Notes under the pieces: model-generated | Databases searched by the model: none | What the model was told of the DNA's origin: nothing | The model's input: only the letters and a program-made list of their open reading frames with translations | Assembly: GCF_910591885.1 (NCBI RefSeq) | Contig: NW_025963549.1 | Coordinates: 3,658,001-3,722,000, forward strand | Direction of reading: 5' to 3' | Origin: Bombus terrestris | Taxonomy: Eukaryota; Arthropoda; Insecta; Hymenoptera; Apidae | Length of the DNA stretch: 64,000 nucleotides | Shown: positions 34,601 to 49,200 of the stretch, piece by piece | Layout: each line of letters starts with the position of its first letter | Position numbering within the stretch: the first letter of the stretch is position 1 | Program-made: the position numbers and the translations under genes

Positions 34601-37170
34601 ATTAGGCAATAACAGGAAATATATGCAAGGCAATGTAAGGTATATGTATAGCGTGGAGATTGTAATCGTTGCTCGCTCGTACCGCTCGCTCGTAAAAATC
34701 TAGTCCAACCTCACAACCGATCCGACACGTTAGTAAATTTGAAATAAGTCGCCTCCTTATCGAATAACGAACGCAAGAGGGCTTGGTTTTAGGTTAGACT
34801 ATAGTTTTCGAGCGAGCGCAGCGAGCGAGGGTCGCGTAAATGTGTGTCACAATCCAACGGTTTGGCACATAGGGACATTGAAATATTCGCACCAGCCCGA
34901 GGAACCGCAAGTCTTTATCGAATTGCGTACTGACAAAAGTTTACAGTTTATCAATAGTTTTACATAACTAGTAATATTTCCACATAGTACAGTGCAATGT
35001 GTGGTCCGAAATCGCTGACAAAATTAGGCAATAATAGGAAATATATGCAAGGCAATATAAGGTATATGTATAGCATTGAAATTGTAACCGTTGTTCGCTC
35101 GCTCCGCTCGCTCGTAAATATCTAGTCCAACCTCACAACCGATCCGACACGTTAGTAAATTTGAAATAAGTCGCCTCCTTATCGAATAACGTACGCAAGA
35201 GGGATTGGTTTTAGGTTAGGCTATAGTTTTCGAGCGAGCGCAGCGAGCAACGGTCGCGTAAATGTGTGTCATAATCCAACGGTTTGGCACCTAGGGACAT
35301 TGAAATATTCGCACCAGCCCGAGGAACCGCAAGTCTTTATCGAATTGCGTACTGACAAAAGTTTACAGTTTACCAATAGTTTTACATAAACAGTAATATT
35401 TTCACATAGTACAGTGCAATGTGTGGTCCGAAATCGCTGACAAAATTAGGCAAAGCAGGAAATATATGCAAGGCAATGTAAGGTATATGTATAGCGTGGA
35501 GTTTGTAATCGTTGCTCGCTCGTACCGCTCGCTCGTAAAAATCTAATCCAACCTCACAACCGATCCGACACGTTAGCAAATTTGAAATAAGTCGCCTCCA
35601 TTTCCAATGACGAACGCAAGAGGGATTGGTTTTAGGTTTGGCTATAGTTTTCGAGCGAGCGCAGCGAGCGAGGGACGCGTAAAGGTGTGTCACAAACCAA
35701 CCGTTTGGCACATAGGGACATTGAAATATTCGCACCAGCTCGAGGAACCGCAAGTCTTTATCGAATTGCGTACTGACAAAAGTTTACAGTTTACCAATAG
35801 TTTTACATAAACAGTAATATTTTCACATAGTACAGTGCAACGTGTGTTCCGAAATCGCTGACAAAATTAGGCAATAACAGGAAATATATGCAAGGCAATG
35901 CAAGGTATATGTATAGCGTGGAGTTTGTAATCGTTGCTCGCTCGTACCGCTCGCTCGTAAAAATCTAGTCCAACCTCACAACCGCTCCGACACGTTAGCA
36001 AATTTGATATAAGTCGCCTCCATATCGAATAACGAACGCAAGAGGGATTGGTTTTAGGATAGTCTATAGTTTTCGAGCGAGCGCAGCGAGCGAGGGACGC
36101 GTAAAGGTGTGTCACAAACCAACAGTTTGGCACATAGGGACATTGAAATATTCGCACCAGCTCGAGGAACCGCAAGTCTTTATCGAATTGCGTACTGACA
36201 AAAGTTTACAGTTTACCAATAGTTTTACATAAACAGTAATATTTTCACATAGTACAGTGCAACGTGTGGTCCGAAATCGCTGACAAAATTAGGCAATAAC
36301 AGGAAATATATGCAAGGCAATATAAGGTATATGTATAGCTTGGAAGTTGTAATCGTTGCTCGCTCGCTCCGCTCGCTCGTAAAAATCTAGTCCAACCTCA
36401 CAACCGATCCGACACGTTAGCAAATTTGATATAAGTCGCCTCCATATCGAATAACGAACGCAAGAGGGATTGGTTTTAGGTTAGTCTATAGTTTTCGAGC
36501 GAGCGCAGCGAGCGAGGGACGCGTAAAGGTGTGTCACAAAGCAACGGCTTGGCACCTAGGGACATTGAAATATTCGCACCAGCCCGAGGAACCGCAAGTA
36601 TTTATCGAATTGCGTACTGACAAAAGTTTACAGTTTATCAATAGCTTTACATAAGTAGTAATATTTCCACATAGTACAGTGCAACGTGTGGTCCGAAATC
36701 GCTGACAAAATTAGGCAATAACAGGAAATATATGCAAGGCAATATAAGGTATATGTATAGCGTGGAAATTGTAACCGTTGCTCGCTCGCTCCCCTCGCAC
36801 GTAAAAATCTAGTCCAACCTCACAACCGATCCGACACGTTAGTAAATTTGAAATAAGTCGCCTCCTTATCGAATAACGAACGCAAGAGGGCTTGGTTTTA
36901 GGTTAGACTATAGTTTTCGAGCGAGCGCAGCGAGCGAGGGTCTCGTAAATGTGTGTCACAATCCAACGGTTTGGCACATAGGGACATTGAAATATTCGCA
37001 GCCCGAGGAGCCGGAAGTCTTTATCGAATTGCGTACTGACGAAAGTTTACAGTTTATCAATAGTTTGACATAAATAGTAATATTTCCACATAGTACGGTG
37101 CAATGTGTGGTCCGAAATCGCTGACAAAATTAGGCAATAACAGGAAATATATGCAAGGCAATGTAAGGTA
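31693..37170. repeat. Domain III higher-order repeat, copy B (5478 bp)
   Basis: Second copy of the 13-monomer unit. At the end, near 37170, the phase breaks: instead of the GCTCCGACACG monomer the sequence repeats a piece seen about 2528 bp (6 monomers) earlier. Confidence 0.8.
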
Positions 37171-40100
37171 TATGTATAGCGTGGAGATTGTAATCGTTGC
37201 TCGCTCGTACCGCTCGCTCGTAAAAATCTAGTCCAACCTCACAACCGATCCGACACGTTAGTAAATTTGAAATAAGTCGCCTCCTTATCGAATAACGAAC
37301 GCAAGAGGGCTTGGTTTTAGGTTAGACTATAGTTTTCGAGCGAGCGCAGCGAGCGAGGGTCGCGTAAATGTGTGTCACAATCCAACGGTTTGGCACATAG
37401 GGACATTGAAATATTCGCACCAGCCCGAGGAACCGCAAGTCTTTATCGAATTGCGTACTGACAAAAGTTTACAGTTTATCAATAGTTTTACATAACTAGT
37501 AATATTTCCACATAGTACAGTGCAATGTGTGGTCCGAAATCGCTGCCAAAATTAGGCAATAATAGGAAATATATGCAAGGCAATATAAGGTATATGTATA
37601 GCGTTGAAATTGTAACCGTTGTTCGCTCGCTCCGCTCGCTCGTAAATATCTAGTCCAACCTCACAACCGATCCGACACGTTAGTAAATTTGAAATAAGTC
37701 GCCTCCTTATCGAATAACGAACGCAAGAGGGATTGGTTTTAGGTTAGGCTATAGTTTTCGAGCGAGCGCAGCGAGCAACGGTCGCGTAAATGTATGTCAT
37801 AATCCAACGGTTTGGCACCTAGGGACATTGAAATATTCGCACCAGCCCGAGGAACCGCAAGTCTTTATCGAATTGCGTACTGACAAAAGTTTACAGTTTA
37901 CCAATAGTTTTACATAAACAGTAATATTTTCACATAGTACAGTGCAATGTGTGGTCCGAAATCGCTGACAAAATTAGGCAAAGCAGGAAATATATGCAAG
38001 GCAATGCAAGGTATATGTATAGCGTGGAGTTTGTAATCGTTGCTCGCTCGTACCGCTCGCTCGTAAAAATCTAATCCAACCTCACAACCGATCCGACACG
38101 TTAGCAAATTTGATATAAGTCGCCTCCATATCGAATAACGAACGCAAGAGGGATTGGTTTTAGGATAGTCTATAGTTTTCGAGCGAGCGCAGCGAGCGAG
38201 GGACGCGTAAAGGTGTGTCACAAACCAACCGTTTGGCACATAGGGACATTGAAATATTCGCACCAGCTCGAGGAACCGCAAGTCTTTATCGAATTGCGTA
38301 CTGACAAAAGTTTACAGCTTACCAATAGTTTTACATAAACAGTAATATTTTCACATAGTACAGTGCAACGTGTGTTCCGAAATCGCTGACAAAATTAGGC
38401 AATAACAGGAAATATATGCAAGGCAATATAAGGTACATGTATAGCTTGGAAGTTGTAATCGTTGCTCGCTCGCTCCGCTCGCTCGTAAAAATCTAGTCCA
38501 ACCTCACAACCGATCCGACACGTTAGCAAATTTGATATAAGTCGCCTCCATATCGAATAACGAACGCAAGAGGGATTGGTTTTAGGTTAGGCTATAGTTT
38601 TCGAGCGAGCGCAGCGGGCGAGGGACGCGTAAAGGTGTGTCACAAAGCAACGGCTTGGCACCTAGGGACATTGAAATATTCGCACCAGCCCGAGGAACCG
38701 CAAGTATTTATCGAATTGCGTACTGACAAAAGTTTACAGTTTACCAATAGCTTTACATAAGTAGTAATATTTCCACATAGTACAGTGGAACGTGTGGTCC
38801 GAAATCGCTGACAAAATTAGGCAAAGCAGGAAATATATGCAAGGCAATGCAAGGTATATGTATAGCGTGGAGTTTGTAATCGTTGCTCGCTCGTACCGCT
38901 CGCTCGTAAAAATCTAGTCCAACCTCACAACCGCTCCGACACGTTAGCAAATTTGATATAAGTCGCCTCCATATCGAATAACGAACGCAAGAGGGATTGG
39001 TTTTAGGATAGTCTATAGTTTTCGAGCGAGCGCAGCGAGCGAGGGACGCGTAAAGGTGTGTCACAAACCAACAGTTTGGCACATAGGGACATTGAAATAT
39101 TCGCACCAGCTCGAGGAACCGCAAGTCTTTATCGAATTGCGTACTGACAAAAGTTTACAGTTTACCAATAGTTTTACATAAACAGTAATATTTTCACATA
39201 GTACAGTGCAACGTGTGGTCCGAAATCGCTGACAAAATTAGGCAATAACAGGAAATATATGCAAGGCAATATAAGGTATATGTATAGCTTGGAAGTTGTA
39301 ATCGTTGCTCGCTCGCTCCGCTCGCTCGTAAAAATCTAGTCCAACCTCACAACCGATCCGACACGTTAGCAAATTTGATATAAGTCGCCTCCATATCGAA
39401 TAACGAACGCAAGAGGGATTGGTTTTAGGTTAGTCTATAGTTTTCGAGCGAGCGCAGCGAGCGAGGGACGCGTAAAGGTGTGTCACAAAGCAACGGCTTG
39501 GCACCTAGGGACATTGAAATATTCGCACCAGCCCGAGGAACCGCAAGTATTTATCGAATTGCGTACTGACAAAAGTTTACAGTTTACCAATAGCTTTACA
39601 TAAGTAGTAATATTTCCACATAGTACAGTCGAACGTGTGGTCCGAAATCGCTGACAAAATTAGGCAAAGCAGGAAATATATGCAAGGCAATGCAAGGTAT
39701 ATGTATAGCGTGGAGTTTGTAATCGTTGCTCGCTCGTACCGCTCGCTCGTAAAAATCTAGTCCAACCTCACAACCGCTCCGACACGTTAGCAAATTTGAT
39801 ATAAGTCGCCTCCATATCGAATAACGAACGCAAGAGGGATTGGTTTTAGGATAGTCTATAGTTTTCGAGCGAGCGCAGCGAGCGAGGGACGCGTAAAGGT
39901 GTGTCACAAACCAACAGTTTGGCACATAGGGACATTGAAATATTCGCACCAGCTCGAGGAACCGCAAGTCTTTATCGAATTGCGTACTGACAAAAGTTTA
40001 CAGTTTACCAATAGTTTTACATAAACAGTAATATTTTCACATAGTACAGTGCAACGTGTGGTCCGAAATCGCTGACAAAATTAGGCAATAACAGGAAATA

Positions 40101-40200
40101 TATGCAAGGCAATATAAGGTATATGTATAGCTTGGAAGTTGTAATCGTTGCTCGCTCGCTCCGCTCGCTCGTAAAAATCTAGTCCAACCTCACAACCGAT
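37171..40200. repeat. Domain III tail: 6-mer and dimer duplications
   Basis: The segment starting near 37171 repeats sequence from about 34.6 kb at +2528 bp. It passes into monomer pairs that recur every 843 bp (37910, 38753, 39596), where a GATATAAG/GCTCCGACACG monomer alternates with a CAAAGCAACGGCTTGG monomer. Boundaries are approximate. Confidence 0.65.
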
Positions 40201-43200
40201 CCGACACGTTAGCAAATTTGAAATAAGTCGCCTCCATATCGAATAACGAACGCAAGAGGGATTGGTTTTAGGTTAGTCTATAGTTTTCGAGCGAGCGCAG
40301 CGAGCGAGCGACGCGTAAAGGTGTGTCACAAACCAACAGTTTGGCACATAGGGACATTGAAATATTCGCACCAGCTCGAGGAACCGCAAGTCTTTATCGA
40401 ATTGCGTACTGACAAAAGTTTACAGTTTACCAATAGTTTTACATAAATAGTAATATTTTCACATAGTACAGTGCAACGTGTGGTCCGAAATCGCTGACAA
40501 AATTAGGCAATAACAGGAAATATATGCAAGGCAATATACGGTATATGTATAGCTTGGAAGTTGTAATCGTTGCTCGCTCGCTCCGCTCGCTCGTAAAAAT
40601 CTAGTCCAACCTCACAACCGATCCGACACGTTAGCAAATTTGAAATAAGTCGCCTCCATATCGAATAACGAACACAAGAGGGATTGGTTTTAGGTTAGTC
40701 TATAGTTTTCGAGCGAGCGCAGCGTGCGAGGGACGCGTAAAGGTGTGTCACAAACCAACAGTTTGGCAGATAGGGACATTGAAATATTCGCACCAGCTCG
40801 AGGAACCGCAAGTCTTTATCGAATTGCGTACTGACAAAAGTTTACAGTTTATCAATAGTTTTACATAAATAGTAATATTTCCACATAGTACAGTGCAACG
40901 TGTGGTCCAATATCGCTCACAAAATTAGGCAATAACAGGAAATATATGCAAGGCAATATCAGGTATATGTATAGCGTGGAAATTGTAAGCGTTGCTCGCT
41001 CGCTCCGCTCGCTCGTAAATATCTAGTCCATCCTCACAAGCGATCCGACACGTTAGTAAATTTGAAATAAGTCGCCTCCTTATCGAATAACGAACGCAAG
41101 AGGGATTGGTTTTAGGTTAGTCTATAGCTTTCGAGCGAGCGCAGCGAGCGAGCGACGCGTAAAGGTGTGTCACAAACCAACAGTTTGGCACATAGGGACA
41201 TTGAAATATTCGCACCAGCTCGAGGAACCGCTAGTCTTTATCGAATTGCGTACTGACAAAAGTTTACAGTTTACCAATAGTTTTACATAAATAGTAATAT
41301 TTTCACATAGTACAGTGCAACGTGTGGTCCGAAATCGCTGACAAAATTAGGCAATAACAGGAAATATATGCAAGGCAATATACGGTATATGTATAGCTTG
41401 GAAGTTGTAATCGTTGCTCGCTCGCTCCGCTCGCTCGTAAAAATCTAGTCCAACCTCACAACCGATCCGACACGTTAGCAAATTTGAAATAAGTCGCCTC
41501 CATATCGAATAACGAACACAAGAGGGATTGGTTTTAGGTTAGTCTATAGTTTTCGAGCGAGCGCAGCGAGCGAGGGACGCGTAAAGGTGTGTCACAAACC
41601 AACAGTTTGGCACATAGGGACATTGAAATATTCGCACCAGCTCGAGGAACCGCAAGTCTTTATCGAATTGCGTACTGACAAAGGTTTACAGTTTACCAAT
41701 AGTTTTACATAAATATTAATATTTTCACATAGTACAGAGCAACGTGTGGTCCGAAATCGCTGACGAAATTAGGCAATAACAGAGAATATATGCAAGGCAA
41801 TATTAGGTATATGTATAGCTTGGAAGTTGTAATCGTTGCTCGCTCGCTCCGCTCGGTCGTAAAAATCTAGTCCAACCTCACAACCGTTCCGACACGTTGG
41901 CAAATTTGGAATAAGTCGCCTCCATATCGAATAACGAACGCAAGAGGGATTGATTTTAGGTTAGTCTATAGTTTTCGAGCGAGCGCAGCGAGCGAGCGAC
42001 GCGTAAAGGTGTGTCAGAAAACAACGGCTTGGCACCTAGGGACATTGAAATATTCGCACCAGCCCGAGGAACCGCAAGTATTTATCGAATTGCGTACTGA
42101 CAAAAGTTTACAGTTTACCAATAGTTTTACATAAATATTAATATTTTCACATAGTACAGTGCAACGTGTGGTCCGAAATCGCTGACAAAATTAGGCAATA
42201 ACAGAAAATATATGCAAGGCAATATAAGGTATATGTATAGCTTGGAAGTTGTAATCGTTGCTCGCTCGCTACGCTCGCTCGTAAATATCTAGTCCAACCT
42301 CACAACCGATCCGACACGTTAGTAAATTTGAAATAAGTCGCCTCCTTATCGAATAACGAACGCAAGAGGGATTGGTTTTAGGTTAGGCTATAGTTTTCGA
42401 GCGAGCGCAGCGAGCGACGGTCGCGTAAATGTGTGTCACAATCCAACGGCTTGGCACCTAGGGACATTGAAATATTCGCACCAGCCCGAGGAGCCGGATG
42501 TCTTTATCGAATTGCGTACTGACGAAAGTTTACAGTTTACCAATAGTTTTACATAAATAGTAATATTTTCACATAGTACAGTGCAACGTGTGGTCCGAAA
42601 TCGCTGACAAATTTAGGCAATAACAGGAAATATATGCATGGCAATATAAGGTATATGTGTAGCTTGGAAATTGTAATCGTTGCTCGCTCGCTCCGCGCGC
42701 TCGTAAAAATCTAGTCCAACCTCACAACCGATCCGACACGTTAGCAAATTCGAAATAAGTCGCCACCTTATCGAATAACGAACGCAAGAGGGATTTGTTT
42801 TAGGTTAGACTATATTTTTCGAGCGAGCGCAGCGAGCGAGGGACGCGTAAAGGTGTGTCACAAAAGAACGGTTTGGCACATAGGGACATTGAAATATTCG
42901 CACCAGCCCGAGGAACCGCAAGTATTTATCGAACTGCGTACTGACAAAAGTTTACAGTTTACCAATAGTTTTACATAAATAGTAATATTTCCACATAGTA
43001 CGGTACAATGTGTGGTACGAAATCGCAGACAAAATTGGGCAATAACAGGAAATATATGCAAGGCAATATAAGGTATATGTATAGCTTGGAAGTTATAATC
43101 GTTGCTCGCTCGCTCCGCTCGCTCGTAAAAATCTAGTCCAACCTCACAACCGTTCCGACACGTTGGCAAATTTGAAATAAGTCGCCTCCATATCGAATAA

Positions 43201-46200
43201 CGAACGCAAGAGTGATTGGTTTTAGGTTAGTCTATAGTTTTCGAGCGAGCGCAGCGAGCGAGCGACGCGTAAAGGTGTGTCAGAAAACAACGGCTTGGCA
43301 CCTAGGGACATTGAAATATTCGCACCAGCCCGAGGAACCGCAAGTATTTATCGAATTGCGTACTGACAAAAGTTTACAGTTTATCAATAGTTTTACATAA
43401 ATAGTAATATTTCCACATAGTACAGTGCAACCTGTGGTCCAAAATCGCTCACAAAATTAGGCAATAACAGGAAATATATGCAAGGCAATATCAGGTATAT
43501 GTATAGCGTGGAAATTGTAATCGTTGCTCGCTCGCACCGCTCGCTCGTAAAAATCTAGTCCAACCTCACAACCGATTCGACACATTAGTAACTTTGAAAT
43601 AAGTCGCCTCCTTATCGAATAACGAACGCAAGAGGGATTGGTTTTAGGTTAGACTATATTTTTCGAGCGAGCGCAGCGAGCGAGGGACGCGTAAAGGTGT
43701 GTCACAAACCAACGGTTTGGCACATAGGGACATTGAAATATTCGCACCAGCCCGAGGAACCGCAAGTATTTATCGAATTGCGTACTGACAAAAGTTTACA
43801 GTTTACCAATAGTTTTTCATAAATAGTAATATTTCCACATAGTACAGTGCAACGTGTGGTCCGAAATCGCTGACAATATTAGGCAATAACAGGAAATATA
43901 TGCAAGGCAATATAAGGTATATGTATAGCATGGAAATTGTAATCGTTGCTCGCTCGCTCCAATCGCTCGTATAAATCGAGGTCCAACCTCACAACCGATC
44001 CGACACGTTAGCAAATTTGAAATAAGTCGCCTCATTATCGAATAACGAACGCAAGAGGGGTTGGTTTTAGGTTAGACTATATTTTTCGAGCGAGCGCAGC
44101 GTGCGAGGGTCGCGTAAATGTGTGTCACAATCCAACGGTTTGGCACATAGGGACATTGAAATATTCGCACCAGCGCGAGGAGCCGCAAGTCTTTATCGAA
44201 TTGCGTACTGACGAAAGCTTACAGTTTATCAATAGTTTTACATAAATAGTAATATTTCCACATAGTACGGTGCAATGTGTGGTCCGAAATCGCTGACAAA
44301 ATTAGGCAGTGACAGGAAATATATGCAAGGCAATATAAGGTATACGTATAGCGTGGAAATTGTAATCGTTGCTCGCTCGCTCCAATCGCTCGTATAAATC
44401 GAGGTCCAACCTCACAACCGATCCGACACGTTAGCAAATTTGAAATAAGTCGCCTCATTATCGAATAACGAACGCACGAGGGCTTGGTTTTAGGTTAGAC
44501 TATATTTTTCGAGCGAGCGCAGCGTGCGAGGTACGCGTAAATGTGTGTCACAATCCAACGGTTTGGCACATAGGGACATTGAAATATTCGCACCAGCCCG
44601 AGGAGCCGGAAGTCTTTATCGAATTGCGTACTGACGAAAGTTTACAGTTTACCAATAGTTTTACATAAATAGTAATATTTTCACATAGTACAGTGCAACG
44701 TGTGATCCGAAATCGCTGACAAAATTAGGCAATAACAGGAAATATATGCAAGGCAATATAAGGTATATGTATAGCTTGGAATTTGTAATCGTTGCTCGCT
44801 CGCTCCGCTCGCTCGTAAAAATCCAGTCCAACCTCACAACCGTCCGACACGTTGGCAAATTTGAAATAAGTCGCCTTCATATCGAATAACGAACGCAAGA
44901 GGGATTGGTTTTAGGTTAGTCTATAGTTCTCGAGCGAGCGCAGCGAGCGAGCGACGCGTAAAGGTGTGTCAGAAAACAACGGCTTGGCACCTAGGGACAT
45001 TGAAATATTCGCACCAGCCCGAGGAACCGCAAGTATTTATCGAATTGCGTACTGACGAAAGTTTACAGTTTACCAATAGTTTTACATAAATAGTAATATT
45101 TTCACATAGTACAGTGCAACGTGTGGTCCGAAATCGCTGACAAAATTTGGTAATAACTGGAAATATATGCAAGGCAATATAAGGTATATGTGTAGCTTGG
45201 AAGTTGCAATCGTTGCTCGCTCGCTCCGCTCGCTCGGAAAAATCTAGTCCAACCTCACAACCGATCCGACACGTTCCCAAATTTGAAATAAGTCGCCTGC
45301 ATATCGAATAACGAACGCAAGAGGGATTGGTTTTAGGTTAGCCTATAGTTTTCGAGCGAGCGCAGCGAGCGAGGGACGCGTAAAGGTGTGTCACAAACCA
45401 ACAGTTTGGCACTTAGGGACATTGAAATATTCGCACCAGCTCGGGGAACCGCAAGTCTTTATCGAATTGCGTACTGACAAAAGTTTACAGTTTACCAATA
45501 GTTTTACATAAATAGTAATATTTCCACATAGTACAGTGCAACGTGTGGTCCGAAATCGCTGACAAAATTAGGCAATAACAGGAAATATATGCAAGGCAAT
45601 ATAAAGAATGTTTATTGCTTGGAAATTGTAACCGTTGCTCGCTCGCTCCGCTCGCACGTAAAAATCTACTCCAGCCTCACAACCGATCCGACACGTTAGC
45701 AAATTCGAAATAAGTCGCCTCCTTATCGAATAACGAACGCAAGAGGGATTGGTTCTAGGTTAGGCTATAGTTTTCGAGCGAGCGCAGCGAGCGAGGGACG
45801 CGTAAAGGTGTGTCAGAAAACAACGGTTTGGCACATAGGGACATTGAAATATTCGCACCAGCCCGAGGAACCGCAAGTCTTTATCGAATTGCGTACTTAC
45901 AAAAGTTTACAGTTTACCAATAGTTTTACATAAATAGTAATATTTCCACATAGTACAGTGCAAAATGAGGTCCGAAATCGCTGACAAAATTAGGCAATAA
46001 CACCCGGAAATATATGCAAGGCAATATAAGGTATATGTATAGCTTGGAATTTGAGATCGTTGCTCGCTCGCTCCGCTCGCTCGTAAAAATCTAGTCCAAC
46101 CTCACAACAGATCCGACACGTTCGCAAATTATAAATAAGTCGCCTCCATATCGAATAAAGCACGCAAGATGGATTGGTTTTAGGTTTGGCTATAGTTTTC

Positions 46201-49200
46201 GAGCTAGCGCAGCGAGCGAGGTACGCGTAAAGGTGTGTCACAAACCAACGGTTTGGCACATAGGGACATTGAAATATTCGCACCAGCTCGAGGAACCGCA
46301 AGTCTTTATCGAATTGCGTACTGACAAAAGTTTACAGTTTATCAATAGTTTTACATAAATAGTAATATTTCCACATAGTACAGTGCAACGTGTGGTCCGA
46401 AATCGCTGACAAAGTTAGGCAATAACAGGAAATATATGCAAGGCAATATAAGGTATATGTATAGCGTGGAAATTGTAATCGTTGCTCGCTCGCTCCGCTC
46501 GCTCGTATAAATCTAGTCCAACCTCACAGCCGATCCGACACGTTAGCAAATTTGAAATAAGTCGCCTCCTTATCGAATAACGAACGCAAGAGGGATTGGT
46601 TCTAGGTTAGGCTATAGTTTTCGAGCGAGCGCAGCGAGCGAGGGACGCGTAAAGGTGTGTCAGAAAACAACGGTTTGGCACATAGGGACATTGAAATATT
46701 CGCACCAGCCCGAGGAACCGCAAGTCTTTATCGAATTGCGTACTGACAAAAGTTTGCAGTTTATCAATAGTTTTACATAAATAGTAATATTTCCACATAG
46801 TACAGTGCAACGTGTGGTCCAAAATCGCTCACAAAATTAGGCAATAACAGGAAATATATGCAAGGCAATATAAGGTATACGTATAGCGTGGAAATTGTAA
46901 TCGTTGCTCGCTCGCTCCAATCGCTCGTATAAATCGAGGTCCAACCTCACAACCGATCCGACACGTTAGCAAATTTGAAATAAGTCGCCTCATTATCGAA
47001 TAACGAACGCACGAGGGCTTGGTTTTAGGTTAGACTATATTTTTCGAGCGAGCGCAGCGAGCGAGGGTCGCGTAAATGTGTGTCACAATCCAACGGTTTG
47101 GCACATAGGGACATTGAAATATTCGCACCAGCCCGAGGAGCCGGAAGTCTTTATCGAATTGCGTACTGACGAAAGTTTACAGTTTACCAATAGTTTTACA
47201 TAAATAGTAATATTTTCACATAGTACAGTGCAACGTGTGGTCCGAAATCGCTGACAAAATTAGGCAATAACAGGAAATATATGCAAGGCAATATAAGGTA
47301 TATGTATAGCTTGGAAATTGTAATCGTTGCTCGCTCGCTCCGCTCGCTCGTAAAAATCTAGTCCAACCTCACAACCGATCCGACACGTTGGCAAATTTGA
47401 AATAAGTCGCCTCCATATCGAATAAAGAACGCAAGAGGGATTGGTTATAGGTTAGTCTATAGTTCTCGAGCGAGCGCAGCGAGCGAGCGACGCGTAAAGG
47501 TGTGTCAGAAAACAACGGCTTGGCACCTAGGGACATTGAAATATTCGCACCAGCCCGAGGAACCGCAAGTCTTTATCGAATTGCGTACTGACAAAAGTTT
47601 ACAGTTTATCAATAGTTTTACATAAATAGTAATATTTCCACATAGTACAGTGCAACGTGTGGTGCGAAATCGCTGACAAAGTTAGGCAATAACAGGAAAT
47701 ATATGCAAGGCAATATAAGGTATATGTATAGCGTGGAAATTGTAATCGTCACTCGCTCGCTCCGCTCGCTCGGAAAAATCTAGTCCAACCTCACAACCGA
47801 TCCGACACGTTAGCAAATTTGAAATAAGTCGCCTCCATATCGAATAACGAACGCAAGAGGGATTGGTTTTAGGTTAGTCTATAGTTTTCGAGCGAGCGCA
47901 GCGAGCGAGGGACGCGTAAAGGTGTGTCACAAACCAACAGTTTGGCACTTAGGGACATTGAAATATTCGCACCAGCTCGGGGAACCGCAAGTCTTTATCG
48001 AATTGCGTACTGACAAAAGTTTACAGTTTACCAATAGTTTTACATAAATAGTAATATTTCCACATAGTACAGTGCAACGTGTGGTCCGAAATCGCTGACA
48101 AAATGAGGTAGTAATAGGAAATATATGCAAGGCAATATAAAGGTTACAAGTATAGCTTGGAAATTGTGATCGTTGCGTGCTCCCTCCGCTCGCTCGTAAA
48201 AATCTACTCCAGCCTCACAACCGATCCGACACGTTAGCAAATTTGATATAAGTCGCCTCCATATCGAATAACGAACGCAAGAGGGATTGGTTTTAGGATA
48301 GTCTATAGTTTTCGAGCGAGCGCAGCGAGCGAGGGACGCGTAAAGGTGTGTCACAAACCAACAGTTTGGCACATAGGGACATTGAAATATTCGCACCAGC
48401 TCGAGGAACCGCAAGTCTTTATCGAATTGCGTACTGACAAAAGTTTACAGTTTACCAATAGTTTTACATAAATAGTAATATTTCCACATAGTACAGTGCA
48501 ACGTGTGGTCCGAAATCGCTGACAAAATTAGGCAATAACAGGAAATATATGCAAGGCAATATAAGGTATATGTATAGCTTGGAAGTTGTAATCGTTGCTC
48601 GCTCGCTCCGCTCGCTCGTAAAAATCTAGTCCAACCTCACAACCGATCCGACACGTTAGCAAATTTGATATAAGTCGCCTCCATATCGAATAACGCACGC
48701 AAGAGGGATTGGTTTTAAGATGTACTATAGTTTTCGAGCGAGCGCAGCGTGCGAGGTACGCGTAAAGGTGTGTCACAAACCAACGGTTTGGCAGATAGGG
48801 ACATTGAAATATTCGCACCAGCTCGAGGAACCGCAAGTCTTTATCGAATTGCGTACTGACAAAAGTTTACAGTTTATCAATAGTTTTACATAAATAGTAA
48901 TATTTCCACATAGTACAGTGCAACGTGTGGTCCAATATCGCTCACAAAATTAGGCAATAACAGGAAATATATGCAAGGCAATATCAGGTATATGTATAGC
49001 GTGGAAATTGTAAGCGTTGCTCGCTCGCTCCGCTCGCTCGTAAATATCTAGTCCATCCTCACAAGCGATCCGACACGTTAGTAAATTTGAAATAAGTCGC
49101 CTCCTTATCGAATAACGAACGCAAGAGGGATTGGTTTTAGGTTAGGCTATAGTTTTCGAGCGAGCGCAGCGAGCAACGGTCGCGTAAATGTGTGTCACAA

